Below, one piece after another: positions 25,847-35,124 of a stretch of DNA of 64,000 nt. The translations under genes and the position numbers were made by a program. The first letter of the stretch is position 1, and each line of letters begins with the position of its first letter. Below the pieces are notes generated by a model. It was not told where the DNA came from. It searched no databases and saw nothing but the letters and a program-made list of their open reading frames with translations. The DNA is from Nodosilinea sp. E11. GTDB taxonomy: Bacteria; Cyanobacteriota; Cyanobacteriia; Phormidesmidales; Phormidesmidaceae. The stretch covers positions 2,226,001 through 2,290,000 of the forward strand of contig NZ_CP136520.1 of NCBI RefSeq assembly GCF_032813545.1. The letters are read 5' to 3'.

Positions 25847-27847
25847 ATGGCTGTATTTGTCGAAGTTGACCACGTCGATCGCGTCTTTAAACTGCCCACT
25901 GGGGGCGAATACATTGCCCTAAAGAATATCGACCTGCAAATTCACAAAGGGGAGTTTGTTTCCCTGGTGGGTCACTCAGGCTGCGGCAAGTCGACCCTGC
26001 TGAATATTCTCTCGGGGTTAGACCAGCCCAGCAAAGGCGGCATTGTGCTCGAAGGGCGGCAGGTCACCGAACCCGGCCCCGATCGCATGGTCGTCTTTCA
26101 AAACTATTCGCTGCTGCCCTGGCTAACTGTGCGCGAAAACATTGCCCTAGCGGTGAACCGGGTGATGAAAAAGCATCCCCAGCCGGTGCGCGATCGCATG
26201 ATCGACCACCACATCGAGATGGTGGGTCTACAAAAGGCGGCGAACAAGCGCCCCGGCCAAATCTCGGGCGGCATGAAGCAGCGGGTGGCGATCGCCCGCG
26301 CCCTGGCGATTCGCCCCAAGCTGCTGCTGCTCGACGAGCCCTTTGGTGCCCTTGATGCCCTGACTCGGGGCGGTCTGCAAGAGCAGCTGATGAAAATTTG
26401 CCAAGAAAACGAAGTCACCTGCGTCATGGTCACCCACGATGTCGATGAGGCGCTGCTGCTGAGCGATCGCATCGTGCTGATGACCAACGGCCCCGAGGCC
26501 CACGTCGGCCAGGTGGTAGATGTGCCCTTCCCCCGCCCCCGCGAGCGCATGGAGGTGGTCAAGCACCCCAACTACTACAGCCTGCGCAACGAGATCGTCT
26601 ACTTCCTCAACCAGCAAAAGCGGGCCAAGCTGCACAAGGCCAAGCCTGTGGTGGCCATGGCTGCCAACGGCCTAGAAAAGGTCAACCTAGAGCTAGGTTT
26701 CATTCCTCTAGTCGACTGTGCGCCCCTGGTGGTAGCCAAAGAGAAAGGTCTATTTGAGGCCCACGGCCTGACCAATGTCACCCTCAACCGAGAGCCAAGC
26801 TGGAATGCGATCGCCGATGGCGTCACCACCAAACGCCTCGACGCCGCCATGATGGTGGCGGGCATGCCCCTGGGCATTACCCTGGGCTACGGTAACCAGC
26901 AGCCCCTCCCCATGGTCAGCGCCCTCACCCTCAGCCGCAACGGCAACGCCATTACCTTTAGCAAGCATCTCTACGACCAGGGGGTGCGCTCCCTGGCCGA
27001 CTTTAAGGCCAACCTCGAGCGCCGCCCCGACCAGGTGCACACCCTAGCCGCCGTGCACCCCACCTCTATGCACAACCTGCTGCTGCGCTACTGGCTGGCC
27101 TCCGGCGGCATCGACCCCGACCGCGATGTCAGCGTCACGGTGATTCCACCCGCGCAGATGGTGTCAAACCTGAAGGCGGGCACCATCGACGGCTACTGCG
27201 TCGGTGAACCCTGGAACGCCCGCGCCGTGGCCGAAGGGCTGGGCGTGGTCATGGCCACCGACAACGACATCTGGCCCGGCCACCTGGAAAAAGTGCTCGG
27301 CGTCACCGAGGCCTGGGCCAACCAGTACCCCAAAACCCACGTGGCCCTGGTCAAAGCCCTGCTCGAAGCCTGCGAATACTGCGACGACCGCCGCAACCGC
27401 GAAGAAATCGCCGAAATGCTGGCCAAGCCCGAGTACGTGGGGGCCGACGAGGCCCACATTCGCCAGGGCTTTATCGACCCCTACGATCGCGGTGACGGCA
27501 GCGAACCCCAGCCAGTCCACAACTATATTCAGTTCTTTACCGGCAAGGCCAACTACCCCGATGTCTCGGAGGCGGTGTGGATGATGACCCAGATGGCCCG
27601 CTGGGGCATTACCCCCTTCCCCCGCAACTGGCTGGAGGTGGCCGAGCGGGTGAAGCGGGCCGACATCTTTGGCCAGGCCGCCCGCGAGTTAGGGCTGCTG
27701 GATATTGGCCGCGATCGCCACACCATTCACCTGTTCGATGGCGTGGTGTTTGACCCCGACGAACCGCTGGCCTACCTCGATAAGTTCGCCCTCAAGCGCG
27801 ACCTGCGGATCGAAGAAATCCCGATTGATGCCGCCAGCCTCCGATAG
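25847..27847 (+). CDS. nrtC: Nitrate transporter ATPase fused to NrtA-like regulatory domain
   Basis: A 666-residue fusion. Residues 1-270 are an ABC ATPase with Walker [11 protein letters not shown]-loop [12 protein letters not shown], signature SGGMKQR, Walker [13 protein letters not shown] and switch histidine TH. Residues about 285-666 copy the NrtA fold ([29 protein letters not shown], later [14 protein letters not shown] and CVGEPW). In characterised cyanobacteria this C-terminal domain inhibits transport when ammonium is present. ATG at 25847 is selected because the upstream open frame consists of repeat DNA. It partners with NrtD to power NrtB. Confidence 0.93.
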   Translation: MAVFVEVDHVDRVFKLPTGGEYIALKNIDLQIHKGEFVSLVGHSGCGKSTLLNILSGLDQPSKGGIVLEGRQVTEPGPDRMVVFQNYSLLPWLTVRENIALAVNRVMKKHPQPVRDRMIDHHIEMVGLQKAANKRPGQISGGMKQRVAIARALAIRPKLLLLDEPFGALDALTRGGLQEQLMKICQENEVTCVMVTHDVDEALLLSDRIVLMTNGPEAHVGQVVDVPFPRPRERMEVVKHPNYYSLRNEIVYFLNQQKRAKLHKAKPVVAMAANGLEKVNLELGFIPLVDCAPLVVAKEKGLFEAHGLTNVTLNREPSWNAIADGVTTKRLDAAMMVAGMPLGITLGYGNQQPLPMVSALTLSRNGNAITFSKHLYDQGVRSLADFKANLERRPDQVHTLAAVHPTSMHNLLLRYWLASGGIDPDRDVSVTVIPPAQMVSNLKAGTIDGYCVGEPWNARAVAEGLGVVMATDNDIWPGHLEKVLGVTEAWANQYPKTHVALVKALLEACEYCDDRRNREEIAEMLAKPEYVGADEAHIRQGFIDPYDRGDGSEPQPVHNYIQFFTGKANYPDVSEAVWMMTQMARWGITPFPRNWLEVAERVKRADIFGQAARELGLLDIGRDRHTIHLFDGVVFDPDEPLAYLDKFALKRDLRIEEIPIDAASLR

Positions 27848-28012
27848 CCCTATCCCCTCTCGGGAGGGGTGCCCGCAGGGCGGGGTGGCTTGGTCTAGGC
27901 CAAGGTGTACCCACCCCTACCCCTCCCAAGAGGGGATTTAGACAGAGCCCACTCATTCACCCGCCCACTCATCCACCCCTTACGCCCCACACCTTACCCA
28001 CACACACAGACT

Positions 28013-28852
28013 ATGCAAGTGTTAAATTCACCTACCCAATCCCTTAGCTACCAGCAAACCCAGGAACCGTTCCTGATTATCGATAACCTCTCTAAGGTCT
28101 ACCCCACCCCCTCAGGCGACTTTGTCGTGCTCGACGGCATTGACCTAGCCGTCAATGAAGGCGAATTTGTCTGCGTCATTGGCCACTCGGGCTGCGGCAA
28201 ATCAACTCTGCTCGACATGGTGGCCGGGTTCCGCCAGCCCACCCAGGGCGAAGTGCGCCTGCAATCTCAAGCCATCCAAGAGCCCGGCCCCGATCGCATG
28301 GTGGTGTTTCAAAACTATTCGCTGCTACCCTGGCTCACCGCCTACGAAAATATTTATCTGGGGGTGAAGTCGGTCTTTCCCAACAAGCCCGAGGCAGCGA
28401 AAAAGCATATCGTCATGGAGCACCTGGAGATGGTGGGCCTGGCCGATGTGGCCAACAAAAAGCCCAGCGCCCTCTCCGGCGGTATGAAGCAGCGGGTCTG
28501 CATTGCCCGCGCCCTGGCCCTGCGCCCCAAGGTGCTAATTCTGGACGAACCCTTTGGTGCCCTCGACCCAATTACCCGCGAAGAGCTGCAAGAAGAACTG
28601 CTGACGATCTGGCGAGACCACCAGATCACCGTGCTGATGATCACCCACGACATCGATGAGGCTCTGTTCTTGAGCGATCGCGTGGTGATGATGACCAACG
28701 GCCCCGCCGCTAAGATCGGCGAGGTGATGCAGGTGCCCTTTGCCCGCCCGCGCGATCGCGCCCGCATGATGGAAGACCCCAAATTTTACGAGCTACGCAA
28801 CGAAGCCCTCGACTTCCTCTACCACCGCTACGCCCACGACGACACGGAGTAA
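28013..28852 (+). CDS. nrtD: Nitrate transporter ATPase
   Basis: A 279-residue ABC ATPase with Walker [11 protein letters not shown]-loop [12 protein letters not shown], signature ALSGGMKQR, Walker [13 protein letters not shown] and the switch histidine in MITHDIDEALFL. It closely resembles the N-terminal half of NrtC, and the two form the asymmetric ATPase pair under NrtB. ATG at 28013 (MQVLNSP) is chosen over an upstream start in a C-rich intergenic stretch. It is the last gene of the operon: no narB follows, and a terminator lies 58 bp downstream. Confidence 0.93.
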   Translation: MQVLNSPTQSLSYQQTQEPFLIIDNLSKVYPTPSGDFVVLDGIDLAVNEGEFVCVIGHSGCGKSTLLDMVAGFRQPTQGEVRLQSQAIQEPGPDRMVVFQNYSLLPWLTAYENIYLGVKSVFPNKPEAAKKHIVMEHLEMVGLADVANKKPSALSGGMKQRVCIARALALRPKVLILDEPFGALDPITREELQEELLTIWRDHQITVLMITHDIDEALFLSDRVVMMTNGPAAKIGEVMQVPFARPRDRARMMEDPKFYELRNEALDFLYHRYAHDDTE

Positions 28853-28909
28853 AGGCATACGGCTCAACTCACAGCGCTCAACACTGCAAAGTTGCACAAT
28901 CAGACCCGG

Positions 28910-28940
28910 GCTGGCGAAGTATTTCGCCAGCTTTATTTTT
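28910..28940 (+). terminator. Rho-independent terminator of the nrt operon
   Basis: GCTGGCGAA / TTCGCCAGC form a 9-bp stem around a GTAT loop, followed by TTTATTTTT. It is the best-formed terminator in the window. The remaining 290 bp to the next gene show no feature and become AT-rich. Confidence 0.9.
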
Positions 28941-29234
28941 AGCTACCTACTGATCAAGCTGGGTTGTTATTGAGTTGCCTCAGTGCAAGCGCTGCAGAGA
29001 TGGTGGGGCTGTCCTAGCTGGGAAAAGCCCATCAATTAGGGTTTCAACGCAAAGCCATTCTCAAACTCTGATTTGCAGAGCCATTAGATTCGGATTCTAC
29101 CACCAGTTCTAAATGCTATAGGTTAGAATGTCGCTGACTCAAGCCTGGTGGATAGAGCCCAGCCTATGGTCAAAAATTGCCATAGGTCGTAGTAGTTAAG
29201 CTGACAGTCAAATTGATAAATTGAATCAGCAGCG

Positions 29235-30215
29235 ATGAAAGTATTAAAAATATTCCTAGAGGAATCCTGTTGCGAATCCTTAAAAAACACATTCCAATCA
29301 GAAGGATTCTCTATAACCTCTGATGCCAGCGAGGCCGATGCAATTATTTTTCAAGCTCACAAATATTCATACATCAAGAACAGTCATCTCTTTAAAGACT
29401 TTAAAGAAAAGTGCTTTAACCTGACCCAGTCAGATTTTCCCGGCTTTTTCCTTCCAGGGATATACGCAAGCAATTACAGGCATTTTTTTCGCGTCCTTAC
29501 AGATGGCAGAACTAAAACTTTTAGCTATTTTTACATAGACAAGAATTCCAGAAATCAATATATAGATCCATACAAAGATAAGCATCTAGAAAAGAAATAT
29601 TTGTTTTCGTTCATAGGAGGACCGACCTCACATCTCAGAAGAAAGATATTCAAAATATACGAAAACAACCCTTCAAACAACTTCCTAGTCAGATCATCGC
29701 TAAAGTATAATCACTGGGACGCAACGAAAAATTTTGAGCTAGAAAAAAAGAAAAATCAAGAAAATTATGTAAAAACAGTCAAAGAATCTCTATTTTGCAT
29801 ATGCCCAAGAGGAGCTGGCCACTCCAGCATCAGGCTTTTTGAGGCGATGGAACTAGGTATATGTCCAGTTATAATTGCCGACAGGTGGATTCCGCCTGTT
29901 GGTCCCAAATGGGAAGATTTCTCTGTCTTTATCCAGGAAAAAGACATAGCTAAGCTAGAAGATATACTATCACCTCAAAGCAATAGAGCACTTTTGATGG
30001 GTGAAAAGGCTAGGGAAGCCTTCGACAAGTATTTTTCAGACGAAGTTCGCCATGAACAGATTCACAGGTTGTTGCTATCTCTAATAGAAAACCGCGATGA
30101 ATCACAAGAAAATCTAATCCACTATTTCTTTCCTTTACTCTACAACTCAAATAAGTTTTACAACAACATTACTCAGTCAATTAAAAAGCTGCTCTTGCTG
30201 CTGGGCATGAGGTAG
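29235..30215 (+). CDS. Exostosin-like (GT47-type) glycosyltransferase, AT-rich
   Basis: A 326-residue protein with the exostosin-family core: LFSFIGGPTSHLRRKIFKIY, then ESLFCICPRGAGHSSIRLFEAMELGICPVIIADRWIPP, where the CPRG...S.R.FEA...G..PVI..D pattern is the nucleotide-sugar binding part. It would transfer a sugar to a surface polysaccharide. Base composition is strikingly AT-rich and lysine/asparagine/phenylalanine codons dominate, unlike all neighbours; no HIP1 octamer is seen inside. It has no glycan-gene neighbours. Most likely horizontally acquired. The ATG at 29235 is the first in frame. Confidence 0.82.
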   Translation: MKVLKIFLEESCCESLKNTFQSEGFSITSDASEADAIIFQAHKYSYIKNSHLFKDFKEKCFNLTQSDFPGFFLPGIYASNYRHFFRVLTDGRTKTFSYFYIDKNSRNQYIDPYKDKHLEKKYLFSFIGGPTSHLRRKIFKIYENNPSNNFLVRSSLKYNHWDATKNFELEKKKNQENYVKTVKESLFCICPRGAGHSSIRLFEAMELGICPVIIADRWIPPVGPKWEDFSVFIQEKDIAKLEDILSPQSNRALLMGEKAREAFDKYFSDEVRHEQIHRLLLSLIENRDESQENLIHYFFPLLYNSNKFYNNITQSIKKLLLLLGMR

Positions 30216-30294
30216 TCAACATCCCTATTCAGCAGAGAAATGCTTCATGAATTACAAGTAAACTGGCCGGGCTATTTCTGCTAGTTGCTGAAAT

Positions 30295-32205
30295 TTACTT
30301 ATAGCTGCGCTGGGTGAGCTGCACGTTCTCAAAATTGAGATCTTCACGGTGCAGTTCTGGCGATCGCCCCTCTCTCGCATACTCCCACGCCGCCACAAAG
30401 GCGAAATGCTCGTCGTCACGTTTGGCTTCGCCATCGGAGGTTTGGTACTCTTCGCGAAAGTGGCCGCCGCACGATTCTTCGCGCTGCAAAGCATCCCGGG
30501 CCATCAGCTCAGCTAGCTCCATGAAGTCAGCGACGCGCCCGGCAAACTCCAGATTTTGGTTCCGAGTATTGGCATCCCCAGGGACTTTGAGGTTTTGCCA
30601 GAACTCAGCCCGCAGGTCTTGAATCTGGGCGATCGCACTCTCCAGCCCTTCCCGATTCCGCGCCATCCCCACGTAATCCCACACGATGCGGCCCAGTTCG
30701 CGGTGAAACTCCATCACGGTTTTTTCGCCCTGGATGCTCAGCAACTTGGTAATCCGGGCCTTGGCGCTGGCCTCCGCTTCCCCAAAGGCATCGTCATCGG
30801 TGGTCACAGGCGAGAACGCCTGCCCTGCAATGTAGTCGCCCAGGGTGTAAGGAATCACAAAGTACCCATCCGCCAAGCCTTGCATTAGGGCGCTAGCCCC
30901 CAGCCGATTCGCCCCGTGGTCTGAGAAATTCGCTTCACCCAGCACAAACAAGCCCGGAATCGTGCTCATCAGGTGGTAGTCAACCCACAGCCCACCCATG
31001 GTGTAGTGGACGGCGGGGTAGATACGCATGGGGGTTTCGTAGGGGTTTTCGCCCGAGATTCGCTGATACATGCCGAACAGGTTGCCGTAGCGGGCGGCGA
31101 TGGTGTCGCGGCCCTGGGTGTTAATGGCATCGCGAAAATCCAGATACACTGCCAGCCCCGTTTCCCCTACGCCGCGCCCTTCATCGGTCATCGCCTTCGA
31201 GTTACGCGAGGCCACATCTCTCGGCACCAGGTTGCCAAAGGCCGGATAGCGAGTCTCTAGGTAGTAGTCACGCTCCGCATCAGGAATGTCGTCGGGATGG
31301 CGAGTATCCCCCGCCTTTAGCGGCACCCACACCCGCCCGTCGTTGCGTAGGCCCTCGCTCATCAGCGTCAGTTTTGACTGGTAATCGCCCGACACCGGAA
31401 TGCAGGTGGGGTGAATTTGCGTGTAGCAGGGGTTGGCAAAGTAAGCCCCCCGCCGATGGCAGCGCCAGGCCGCCGTCACGTTCGAGTTCTTCGCGTTGGT
31501 CGAGAGGTAATAGACATTGCCGTAGCCCCCCGTGCACAGCAGCACCGCATCTCCGGCATAGCGCTCAAACTCTCCCGTCACCAGGTTACGCACCACAATG
31601 CCCCGCGCTTTGCCGTCAGCTACCACCAGTTCCAGCATCTCGCGGCGGGCGTAGACCTCGATTTTGCCCGCCTGCACCATGCGCATCATGGCGCTGTAAG
31701 CCCCCAGCAATAGCTGCTGCCCCGTCTGCCCCTGGGCGTAGAAGGTTCGCGACACCTGGGCCCCACCAAAGGATCGGTTGTCGAGCAGGCCGCCATACTC
31801 CCGCGCAAAGGGTACCCCCTGGGCCACGCACTGGTCGATAATGCCGCTGCTGATCTCCGCCAGCCGATGCACGTTGGCCTCGCGAGAGCGATAGTCGCCG
31901 CCTTTGATGGTGTCGTAGAACAGCCGCCACACGCTGTCGCCGTCGTTGGGGTAGTTCTTCGTAGCGTTGATGCCCCCCTGGGCAGCAATGCTGTGGGCGC
32001 GGCGGGGCGAGTCTTGAATGCAAAAGCTTTTGACGTTATAGCCCAGTTCTGCCAAGCTAGCCGCCGCCGAGGCCCCCGCCAGCCCCGTGCCAACGACGAG
32101 AATGGTGTGCTTGGCCTTGTTTTTGGGGCTGACCAGGCGACAGTGCTCTTTAAAGTGGCTCCACTTTTGGTTTAGCGGGCCAGCGGGAATGCGGGGGTCA
32201 AGCAT
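30295..32205 (-). CDS. sdhA: Succinate dehydrogenase/fumarate reductase flavoprotein subunit
   Basis: A 636-residue flavoprotein. The N-terminal FAD dinucleotide fold is [22 protein letters not shown], followed by [11 protein letters not shown] (the covalent-FAD histidine region) and [13 protein letters not shown]. Capping-domain and active-site marks are [15 protein letters not shown] and [29 protein letters not shown] lies near the C-terminal FAD contact. It oxidises succinate and feeds electrons to the plastoquinone pool. MLDPRIPAG at 32205 matches the usual family start; an ATG nine codons upstream is possible. The iron-sulphur subunit sdhB is not adjacent, as is common in cyanobacteria. 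Confidence 0.93.
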   Translation of the reverse strand: MLDPRIPAGPLNQKWSHFKEHCRLVSPKNKAKHTILVVGTGLAGASAAASLAELGYNVKSFCIQDSPRRAHSIAAQGGINATKNYPNDGDSVWRLFYDTIKGGDYRSREANVHRLAEISSGIIDQCVAQGVPFAREYGGLLDNRSFGGAQVSRTFYAQGQTGQQLLLGAYSAMMRMVQAGKIEVYARREMLELVVADGKARGIVVRNLVTGEFERYAGDAVLLCTGGYGNVYYLSTNAKNSNVTAAWRCHRRGAYFANPCYTQIHPTCIPVSGDYQSKLTLMSEGLRNDGRVWVPLKAGDTRHPDDIPDAERDYYLETRYPAFGNLVPRDVASRNSKAMTDEGRGVGETGLAVYLDFRDAINTQGRDTIAARYGNLFGMYQRISGENPYETPMRIYPAVHYTMGGLWVDYHLMSTIPGLFVLGEANFSDHGANRLGASALMQGLADGYFVIPYTLGDYIAGQAFSPVTTDDDAFGEAEASAKARITKLLSIQGEKTVMEFHRELGRIVWDYVGMARNREGLESAIAQIQDLRAEFWQNLKVPGDANTRNQNLEFAGRVADFMELAELMARDALQREESCGGHFREEYQTSDGEAKRDDEHFAFVAAWEYAREGRSPELHREDLNFENVQLTQRSYK

Positions 32206-32333
32206 GGGGGTAGGGCAGGTGAAGCGCAGCATGTGCCCCTATTTTAGACCTGTTGCCCTGTCAAGGCCGGAGACATACTAAAGCTTGCCGGGCCATTGCA
32301 CCTGCGATCGCTGACCAATCGCCGCGATCGCCC

Positions 32334-33083
32334 CTACTCCGAGGCCAAAAAGGCCAGATAGTCGCTGGTCAGCTCTTTCACCGCCGCCTCGTAGAGCTGC
32401 TGCCCATGCTCAGGGGTGGCCAGGGCCGGGTTCGACCCCATCCGGCCATCGGGATAGCGCTTGCGAAAGTCGGTAGGGCTATAGATAGCATGACCTGAGG
32501 GAGCCACAGGAGGATCCAGCGGAGCCTGCTTAATGAAATCCGGGTAGGCATACTGGGTCAGGGCCACCTCACTGGGGGTAGCATGGGAGCCCTCTTGGTC
32601 GCCATAGAGCTCTTTCGCCAGGGTATAGACCGACCGAGCCATAAACCAGTTAGCCGTCTTGCAGCGCACCTGCTCAGCCTGGGGAATCTGGTCAGTGGCC
32701 AGGGCTGTATAGACCTCGGCAAAGGCGGCCTTGAGGGTAGCAATGTTGCCGCCGTGGCCATTGATAAAAAAGAAACGGGTAAAGCCGTAGCGTACCAAGG
32801 GCGTGAGGTAATCCTGAATGACGGCGATCAGGGTGCTGGGGCGCAGTGTCATCGAGCCAGGAAAAGCGGTGTGGTGCAGCGCCATTCCCACGTTGATGGT
32901 CGGCCCCACCAAGGCATCGGCGGCTTCACCGACCCCTTTGGCAATCACTTCGGCACAGATCGCATCGGTACCAATCAGGCCCGTGGGGCCGTGCTGCTCA
33001 GTCGAGCCAATGGGCAAAATAAGGCCTGAAGACTGGGTGAGGTAGGTTTCGACTTCGGGCCAAGTGCAGAGATGCAGCAGCAT
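32334..33083 (-). CDS. Creatininase/creatinine amidohydrolase family protein
   Basis: A 249-residue metal-dependent amidohydrolase with family motifs LPIGSTEQHGPTGLIGTD (metal ligands E, H, D), HHTAFPGSMTLRPSTL and FFFINGHGGNIATLKAA, and a C-terminal GSHATPSEVALT with a further ligand. Substrate in cyanobacteria is not known; relatives act on creatinine or on formamide intermediates of cofactor synthesis (MftE, ArfB). ATG at 33083 (MLLHLCTW) is preferred; the frame extends to an ATG at 33116. It ends about 130 bp upstream of sdhA on the same strand. Confidence 0.88.
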   Translation of the reverse strand: MLLHLCTWPEVETYLTQSSGLILPIGSTEQHGPTGLIGTDAICAEVIAKGVGEAADALVGPTINVGMALHHTAFPGSMTLRPSTLIAVIQDYLTPLVRYGFTRFFFINGHGGNIATLKAAFAEVYTALATDQIPQAEQVRCKTANWFMARSVYTLAKELYGDQEGSHATPSEVALTQYAYPDFIKQAPLDPPVAPSGHAIYSPTDFRKRYPDGRMGSNPALATPEHGQQLYEAAVKELTSDYLAFLASE

Positions 33084-33116
33084 AGGGCAACGTGAGGAAC
33101 GGGGCTGAGTTCTCAC

Positions 33117-33555
33117 TATAGCGTTCGCCTTTAAGACCTAGTGGGCAAGCAGTTGTATGTCTTGCTACACTGCTAGGCTAGCTTCATTGATAAGAGAGGA
33201 GTAGGTGCTGGAGAATTGGCTATGGGGAGCAGTAGGTGCTGGGGAATATTTAGGCATTGCCCCAGACTACAGCTCCAGGATTAGCTAAGATCAATCCATA
33301 AGATAGAGATCAATCCACCGATGGGATCGACCCAGAGATGGAGATTATCTATCTAAATGGTGAATGCTTGAGTATCTGGATCGCTAGTCAAGGAGGAGCA
33401 GCCCCAGGGGCTATCATTCCACCCCCAGTGCTAGGCAACCCAGTGCTAGGCAAAGCCTGTCAATCTCAGCCCCCTCTCTGCTATCTACCGGGAGAACGCC
33501 CCCTGCAACCACTAAGCGAACAAGCGTTGATGTTACCTGTGAAGGAGCCGCGACT
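33117..33555. other. Gene-poor intergenic stretch with short direct repeats
   Basis: This 440-bp gap contains two copies of GTAGGTGCTGG about 40 bp apart (33203 and 33231) and two AGATCAATCCA words (33289, 33307). Open frames that cross it overlap the next gene in another frame and have no supportive start. I see nothing that counts as a gene. Confidence 0.5.
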
Positions 33556-33867
33556 ATGCTACACCGCAAGATCTATCAACTCTGTTGTGATGGTCAAGAC
33601 GTGTGGATTTTTCTACGGGATCAACAGCGTTGGATTGAGCGGGCGAAAATTTTAGATATAGAAGGCGATTTAGTCACCTTTCGCTACGAAACCGAAGAAG
33701 ATGACGAAATGTGCTCTTGGGAAGAGATGGTGCGTCTAGAGAGCATCGGTGCCGTCACTAAGCGCTTGGCCTCAGTTCCTCGGGGCGACGTAGAGCTAAA
33801 TGTCTCTGACGACTGCCCAGAAACTGAGCAACTGAGCGACCCCTATCCAGAGTCAAACGCCGATTAA
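33556..33867 (+). CDS. Conserved cyanobacterial protein, 103 aa (DUF6679-like)
   Basis: A small acidic protein that starts MLHRKIYQLCCDGQDVWIFL and continues with RDQQRWIERAKILDIEGDLVTFRYETEEDDEMCSWEEMVRLESIGAV. The first 75 residues look like a compact beta-domain; the tail is acidic and disordered. I recognise it as a widespread cyanobacterial family without assigned function. The stop overlaps the end of the convergent tilS by 4 bp. Confidence 0.7.
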   Translation: MLHRKIYQLCCDGQDVWIFLRDQQRWIERAKILDIEGDLVTFRYETEEDDEMCSWEEMVRLESIGAVTKRLASVPRGDVELNVSDDCPETEQLSDPYPESNAD

Positions 33868-34940
33868 TCTACTGGCCTATTGGGGTCTGAGAAGGTGTTG
33901 ATGTAGCTGTTGCCGGTGTACCCCCCCTCGCTGCCCCGGCTCACCACTACCCACTCCCCCTGCACCACCGCCACCATCCTGCCTGGAAATGGATCGCTCT
34001 GGCTGCCGTTAGGGGCTGTGAGTAGGGCCACGAGCTTCTCGACCTGCTCAAAGCTCACCTGGGCACAGGTGGCCTGTTGGAGTACTCGGCGAACCACTCG
34101 CCGTTGGAGGGCCAAGGGGGCCGAGGCCAGGGGCGATCGCACCAGCCGCCACGGTGCATCATCGGTAGCAGGTAGCACTACTGTCTCGTACAACTCTGCC
34201 GCCAACCTCTCTAATAGCTCTACCTCAGCGGTGAGTAGCTCGGCGGTGTGGGCCAGGGTTGACTCTACCGCCGGGTTAAAGTGCTGTTGCAGGTAGGGCA
34301 ATAGCTCCAGGCGAATGCGGTTGCGGGCGTAGCCAAGGTCTTGGTTGGTGGCATCTTCCCAGATGGGCAGGCCAAACTGGCGGCAAAAGTCTGCGGTTTG
34401 CTGGCGGGTTAGCCCCAGCAAGGGACGAACTACCGCGATCGCACTGGCTGGGGTCAACGGGCGCTGCCAAACCAGGGCTTGTAGGCCGTCGATGCCGCTG
34501 CCGCGCAGCAAATTGTAAAGCAGGGTTTCGGTGCGATCGCTGGCCGTATGGCCCGTCACTACACGGGTGCAGTGCGCTTGTCTCGCCAGATCGTCGAACA
34601 CCCGGTAGCGCCACTGACGAGCGGCGGCTTCAGTGGAGTAAGGGGCATCGGCAACTACTACATTGCAGGGAATAGCCCAGCGATCGCACAGCTCTTTGAC
34701 AAACTCGGCATTGGCCCCCGAGTCTGCCCGCCAGCCGTGGTCGCAGTGCACCACCCGCAGGTGCCAGCCCCACTTGGGCTGCAAATCGACCAGCAGCTTC
34801 AGCAGGCACACCGAATCTTGCCCTCCCGAGACGGCCACCAGCACCGTCGCCCCAGCAGGCAGCAAAGACTGCCGCACCCGCAGGAGCCGATGCACCCCGG
34901 CGTGGGTGTTACTCCAGGGAACCCCACCCATTAGTCGCAA
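33864..34940 (-). CDS. tilS: tRNA(Ile)-lysidine synthetase
   Basis: A 358-residue PP-loop ATPase. The nucleotide-binding motif VLVAVSGGQDSVCLLKLL lies at about 35-52, followed by VHCDHGWRADSGANAEFVKEL, VTGHTASDRTETLLYNLLRGSGIDGLQ and RPLLGLTRQQTADFC with WEDATNQDLGYARNRIRLELLP. These are hallmark TilS segments. It converts the wobble cytidine of tRNA-Ile(CAU) to lysidine, which is essential for AUA decoding. The C-terminal substrate-recognition domain is short, as in other cyanobacteria. Confidence 0.94.
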   Translation of the reverse strand: MRLMGGVPWSNTHAGVHRLLRVRQSLLPAGATVLVAVSGGQDSVCLLKLLVDLQPKWGWHLRVVHCDHGWRADSGANAEFVKELCDRWAIPCNVVVADAPYSTEAAARQWRYRVFDDLARQAHCTRVVTGHTASDRTETLLYNLLRGSGIDGLQALVWQRPLTPASAIAVVRPLLGLTRQQTADFCRQFGLPIWEDATNQDLGYARNRIRLELLPYLQQHFNPAVESTLAHTAELLTAEVELLERLAAELYETVVLPATDDAPWRLVRSPLASAPLALQRRVVRRVLQQATCAQVSFEQVEKLVALLTAPNGSQSDPFPGRMVAVVQGEWVVVSRGSEGGYTGNSYINTFSDPNRPVD

Positions 34941-35124
34941 CTGTCCATAGTTTCAAGGCTTGCAGGATTGCTCCAAGTATCTCACTCCCTCAAGTCTCCC
35001 GGTAAAGAATCGCTGAACCGAGTAAAAGATCTGTGTCAAACTTGGACAACAGGTTGCCTCCGTCAGAGCCTGTTTTCTGCAACTGCCTTAGCCTGAAACC
35101 GCCTTAGACCACACCCTTTGACCT

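Noticed and set aside
33338-33655. 105-aa plus frame overlapping the DUF6679-like gene
   Set aside because: It overlaps the better supported gene in another frame, and its sequence is biased and without a plausible domain.
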